This document shows, in pieces, positions 14,254-16,947 of a DNA stretch of 16,947 nt. Origin of the DNA: Candidatus Nitrosopumilus sp. (lineage in GTDB: Archaea > Thermoproteota > Nitrososphaeria > Nitrososphaerales > Nitrosopumilaceae); the NCBI GenBank assembly GCA_022758935.1, contig JAEMQG010000024.1, positions 1 through 16,947 of the forward strand, given 5' to 3'. The position numbers were made by a program, and so were the translations under genes. The notes under the pieces were generated by a model. It saw only the letters and a program-made list of their open reading frames with translations, made no database searches and had not been told where the DNA came from. Position 1 is the first letter of the stretch, and the number at the start of each line of letters is the position of its first letter.

Positions 14254-14574
14254 ATGCCAATTGAGGAGAATCTATTTCGTGCTATTTTGAGCACAAAGGG
14301 CAGAAAAACTGGAAGAAGGCATTCAGTAATGCTTCGTGCAGTACGATATAACAAAAAAATATATTTTTCAAGACACAGGCCAGATGGGGATTGGTTTAGA
14401 AACGCCATAGCAAATCCAGATGTAGTTATAGAATACAACAATGTGGAATATACAGGTAGGGCAAAATTAGTCGAAGACGCTGAATTGGAAAAAAAAATTT
14501 CCCAATTAAAATATCCGGGCGAAAGTAGAGCGGATGAAAAAAGAGTCTCAATAGAAATTACACTATATGAATAA
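14254..14574 (+). CDS. Small deazaflavin (F420)-dependent oxidoreductase, DDN-like
   Basis: A 106-residue protein that resembles the DDN/F420H2-dependent nitroreductase family, a split-barrel fold that binds the deazaflavin F420. Typical features: LSTKGRKTGRRHSVMLRAV (the T-x-GRKSG-x-R motif) at about 12-30, a strand with YNKKIYFSRHRPDGDWFRN, then IANPDVVIEYNNVEYTGRAKLVED, the family's NPxVxVxxxG...A segment. It is shorter than most members (about 130-150 residues), lacking part of the C-terminal region. Ammonia-oxidising archaea make F420, so the cofactor is plausible. TTAAATTACT about 20-30 bases before the ATG may be its TATA box. Its 3' end overlaps the convergent neighbour by 17 bases. 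Substrate unknown. Confidence 0.75.
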   Translation: MPIEENLFRAILSTKGRKTGRRHSVMLRAVRYNKKIYFSRHRPDGDWFRNAIANPDVVIEYNNVEYTGRAKLVEDAELEKKISQLKYPGESRADEKRVSIEITLYE

Positions 14575-15190
14575 CGGTTGTCAAACCCCTTCGATCAAAT
14601 TCCACATCGTTTTCCATTTCACTAATAGTGACGGTAAACGAGATTACATCTCGTTGCTTTGCATTTTCTGCATGAAGTTTAAGATGGATATCCATTAAAT
14701 CAAATTCTTGCGTAGGTATGTCTTTGTCATCTAGAAATGCTCCACATGTAGATTCGATTCTAAATCGATCATCTTTAAAATGAAAACCAAGTTTTGTCTT
14801 TCTGCCTTCTCTCCCACTGGATTTTACATTAATGTCTATAATACCTGGTTTTGCCATAGCATAGCTTGATTTTCCATTTACAAAAACTCCAATTTGGAAA
14901 GGTTTTCCTGCAGTTGATTCCGCCATTTTTTGGATTCCGTCATTCATTACTACATCAACTGCTTTGATTGTTTGAGATACCTTGGCGATCCATTCATTTG
15001 TTCTTTCAATAGTGGCACGAATGCCATTACGTCTCTTTTTGTCTTCCTCTTCTGGAAGTTTGTAATAATCAACCCATGCTTCATAGTCATGAGATATGTC
15101 TTTGATAAAATCCATACAAGTTATTTTGTAATCATTGACATTATCTGTTCTTTCAGAGGAATCATCTATTCTCAAACCATTATAATCCAT
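14558..15190 (-). CDS. Unrecognised 210-residue protein
   Basis: I do not recognise this family. From the ATG at 15190 it has 210 residues; a TTG at 15202 would add four. Residues about 20-95 are charged and look helical (DYEAWVDYYKLPEEEDKKRR, then IRATIERTNEWIAKVSQTI), and residues about 100-205 alternate in a beta-rich way (FQIGVFVNGKSSYAM, GIIDINVKSS, KLGFHFKDDRFRIEST, VISFTVTISEME). No signal peptide, membrane helix or catalytic motif is seen, so it is probably cytoplasmic. Its end overlaps the convergent DDN-like gene by 17 bases, and its start is only 11 bases from the nearest start of the divergent plus-strand gene, so the two may share a control region. AAAAATAAT at 15211-15219 (minus strand) is well placed as its TATA box. 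Confidence 0.65.
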   Translation of the reverse strand: MDYNGLRIDDSSERTDNVNDYKITCMDFIKDISHDYEAWVDYYKLPEEEDKKRRNGIRATIERTNEWIAKVSQTIKAVDVVMNDGIQKMAESTAGKPFQIGVFVNGKSSYAMAKPGIIDINVKSSGREGRKTKLGFHFKDDRFRIESTCGAFLDDKDIPTQEFDLMDIHLKLHAENAKQRDVISFTVTISEMENDVEFDRRGLTTVIHIV

Positions 15191-15201
15191 TGGAAGTGCC
15201 A

Positions 15202-15765
15202 ATGTTAGGTATTATTTTTGCATCTAAAAAAACTAATCTTGTCACAAGATTAATGATTATAATGGGTTTTCAAATTACAAACACCATGATATTCTCTGAA
15301 TTAGTATTAGAACTACAACAACAATTGAAAACTAATTTGCCACAAATTCGCTTTATGCTAAAGAAAAGCCCAGCCATGGCATATGCAAGAATTGTGGAAA
15401 TTGGTAAGGAGGTAGGCAAGAATTATAATATCAAATTAATAGTAAATTTTCCCAAAGAAGGCAGAATAGATGAATTTGACATGTATGGTAAACGAGATCT
15501 AAGCTTGATTATTGATTATGAGAGAAAAAGATTTCCAATCAATAGAGAAATCATAAAAGAAAAGGCAAAAGAGATTTTAGGGAATATACAAGTTCAAGAC
15601 GCTTACATGTATGAAAATAAAGAAGGAGTTAGAGTATTTTCAGACAATTGGAAGATAGATATTCTTCCTCATTCAGTGCATATCTGGACTGAGTTTGATG
15701 AAAATGTTACAAAATTTTGTGATTGGTTAATGGAAAATGCATATGAAATGAAGAGAAAAATATGA
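15202..15765 (+). CDS. Unrecognised 187-residue protein
   Basis: I do not recognise this family. From the ATG at 15202 it has 187 residues; TTG at 15190 would add four, and ATG at 15253 would give 170. The first part is moderately hydrophobic (MLGIIFASKK, LMIIMGFQITNTMIF), then comes a helical ELVLELQQQLKTNLPQIRFM and a mixed alpha/beta domain with IKLIVNFPKEGRIDEFDMYGK, LSLIIDYERKRFP, and an acidic, aromatic end (SVHIWTEFDENVTKFCDWLM). No motif points to a reaction. The start is uncertain: ATTATAAT at 15179-15186 is rather close for 15202, while CTAAAAAAAC at 15224-15233 would suit 15253. It is divergent from the 210-residue gene. Confidence 0.6.
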   Translation: MLGIIFASKKTNLVTRLMIIMGFQITNTMIFSELVLELQQQLKTNLPQIRFMLKKSPAMAYARIVEIGKEVGKNYNIKLIVNFPKEGRIDEFDMYGKRDLSLIIDYERKRFPINREIIKEKAKEILGNIQVQDAYMYENKEGVRVFSDNWKIDILPHSVHIWTEFDENVTKFCDWLMENAYEMKRKI

Positions 15766-15785
15766 TTCATTTTCAAGATCAAATT

Positions 15786-16145
15786 CTAAGCAGATTCTAA
15801 TTTTTCAAGCAATCCAAAAGCTTCATAGTTTTTAGGTTCTAGTTTTAAAATTTTTTTGCAACAGACTATAGCTTCATTTTTTTGTTGCAATAATAGATGA
15901 GCGTTTGTTTTTAGCATCAAAGTCTCAACATCGTCATTTTTTATCTCCAATGCCTTTTCAAAATAAGGTATTGCTTTTTTTGCATCTTCCAGGATAAAAT
16001 AGATAGCCCCCATAATAAACAAATAATCAGAATCATTAGAAAATTTCACTTTAAGACTTTTTCCAAATTCTAGAGCCTCAACATAGTCTCCATCTTTAAC
16101 TAATTTCTTAAGATGTCGTTTGGGATTACTAAAGAGGCCAGTCAT
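15786..16145 (-). CDS. Small TPR-repeat protein
   Basis: A 119-residue helical protein with about three tetratricopeptide repeats: one near 14-46 (LVKDGDYVEALEFGKSLKVKF), a canonical one near 40-70 (DYLFIMGAIYFILEDAKKAI), with PYFEKALEIKNDDVETL crossing into the next, and one near 74-108 ending KKILKLEPKNYEAFGLLEKL. The W/Y-G-A-Y-A-P positions are recognisable. TPR arrays bind partner proteins; this one has no extra catalytic domain, signal or membrane segment. It starts with ATG and is convergent with the plus-strand gene that ends at 15765, 20 bases away. The partner cannot be inferred from its neighbours. Confidence 0.85.
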   Translation of the reverse strand: MTGLFSNPKRHLKKLVKDGDYVEALEFGKSLKVKFSNDSDYLFIMGAIYFILEDAKKAIPYFEKALEIKNDDVETLMLKTNAHLLLQQKNEAIVCCKKILKLEPKNYEAFGLLEKLESA

Positions 16146-16228
16146 TTTATCAGATGTATGGATTTTTCAGCAAATTATTACAATTTGAATGTAAGTGAAG
16201 AAGAATTTGCCAATGAACATTAAAAAAA

Positions 16229-16642
16229 TTATGATGAAATCTTCATAATCCCTTCTTTGATCAAGAATTGAATTCCTTGAACGAAGGAGTTATCATCAAT
16301 TGAACCATCTGCCCACCATCCAGCATTATTTTTAATCCAAGATGGAATTTTTTGTGAGGTATCAGGACTACCAGATTTGGCTGCAATAGGAAGATCAATT
16401 ACAAGATAATCCAAAGGATTAGTTGGAACAATTTCTGGTGGAGCTAATCCATATACATAAATGACATAATGAGCGGTTCCAGGAGGTTCTTTAACCATCA
16501 TATCAATAGTAGATAATCCAGATGGAGAATAGATATAATCGTGACCTTGTTCGTTTGCGATAGAACGTGTTGCTGGAAGAGTAAATTTATCGTCAACAAC
16601 TAGAAGATCATACTGAACTTGATTCAAGAATTCTACATCGTG
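16229..16642 (-). pseudogene. C-terminal part of an interrupted secreted protein
   Basis: Directly after the in-frame TAA at 16643-16645 the same frame continues as HDVEF, then LNQVQYDLLVVDD and on for 138 codons to TAA at 16229. The readable part holds a beta domain (FLNQVQYDLLVVDDKF, EPPGTAHYVIYVYGL) of a kind seen in thaumarchaeal surface proteins, then a linker and the motif IPSWIKNNAGWWADGSI followed by FVQGIQFLIKEGIMKI, which I know as a C-terminal module of many Nitrosopumilus-type secreted proteins. A gene finder would start at TTG 16627, but that falls inside a beta strand, with no signal peptide, Shine-Dalgarno or TATA box in front. More likely this is the 3' end of the gene to the right, cut off by one stop codon. 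Confidence 0.6.
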
Positions 16643-16947
16643 TTATTTGCTAAGAAAATTACATTGCCATTTCATTGGACATCCTTGTACAGGATATTCT
16701 GGAGCATAGAAAGCGTGAATTTGATAAGAAAAATTTTTGGTTGGCCTTTGAATTGAATTAGTAAGTGAATCAGTTTTTGGGCAGTCTTTTAATTCTGGGT
16801 TGACAGCATCAGAGGTGATACCTACAAACGGATCTTGTTGCACGTTTTCTTTATACTCTAATAATTCAAATTTATACTCTGATGGCGGAATTCCAGATGA
16901 GACATGTGTATATGTTTGAGCCTTTACTGGGAATGGAAACCCATCAA
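16643..16947 (-). CDS. Secreted protein fragment, 5' part outside window, ends at premature-looking TAA
   Basis: The frame is open to the window edge: 100 codons (from DGFPFPVKAQTYTHV) to TAA at 16643-16645. An internal GTG at 16843 is not needed, since coding sequence continues upstream of it (SGIPPSEYKFELLEYKEN). It contains three cysteines (KDCPKTD, QGCPMKWQCNF) and a beta-rich, aromatic composition that suits an extracellular protein. I recognise no named domain. The TAA comes after NFLSK, and the reading frame goes on without shift into the next segment with the same character, so this is probably the upstream half of a single broken gene. The start and any signal peptide lie beyond the window. 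Confidence 0.6.
   Translation of the reverse strand, partial: DGFPFPVKAQTYTHVSSGIPPSEYKFELLEYKENVQQDPFVGITSDAVNPELKDCPKTDSLTNSIQRPTKNFSYQIHAFYAPEYPVQGCPMKWQCNFLSK

Overview
The window looks like chromosomal DNA of an ammonia-oxidising thaumarchaeon (Nitrosopumilales-like). The basis is: strongly AT-rich DNA; archaeal TATA boxes placed about 21-30 bases before start codons, as in leaderless transcripts; a perfect archaeal Shine-Dalgarno (GAGGTGAT) before one small gene; a stand-alone SufB; a HemL-HemC-SUMT-HemD tetrapyrrole cluster; and secreted proteins with PKD-like repeats or the C-terminal IPSWIKNNAGWWADG motif that I associate with Nitrosopumilus-type surface proteins. The genus is inferred; nothing here fixes the species. 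Almost all genes lie on the minus strand, so transcription runs mostly right to left.

Layout, left to right. 1-1277: sufB (minus, C-terminus cut off by the window edge), with a TATA box and an unusual cluster of AGCT / TTTAGCT repeats upstream. 1615-3732: a secreted protein of seven PKD-like repeats that ends without an anchor. 3932-7680: four overlapping genes transcribed hemL > hemC > cobA/sumT > hemD, which carry glutamate-1-semialdehyde to 5-aminolevulinate, porphobilinogen to uroporphyrinogen III, and on to precorrin-2, the branch point for cobalamin, siroheme and the alternative heme route. hemA and hemB are not in the window. 7720-10569: DUF47 regulator > PiT phosphate transporter > ArsC arsenate reductase > aquaporin, all on one strand. 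10723-11406: a small exported protein whose N-terminal membrane segment is interrupted by an in-frame TGA. 11708-13485: a two-gene DrrA/DrrB-type ABC exporter. 13579-13674: a 31-residue zinc-ribbon protein on the plus strand. 13714-16145: a PRC-barrel protein, an F420-type (DDN-family) small oxidoreductase, two unrecognised proteins in divergent arrangement, and a TPR protein. 16229-16947: the C-terminal part of a secreted protein split by an in-frame TAA.

The most interesting functional idea is the phosphate/arsenate block. PiT carriers cannot fully exclude arsenate; ArsC would reduce it to arsenite; and a TGATG-coupled aquaporin with a non-aromatic, His-less predicted selectivity filter could let arsenite leave down its gradient. 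This resembles the AqpS-ArsC route known from Sinorhizobium meliloti, here joined to the phosphate uptake genes of an archaeon. The second theme is gene interruption: two predicted exported proteins each carry one in-frame stop with convincing coding sequence on both sides, and the PKD protein stops at the start of a further repeat. This could be decay of surface genes, assembly or sequencing error, or (least likely) recoding.
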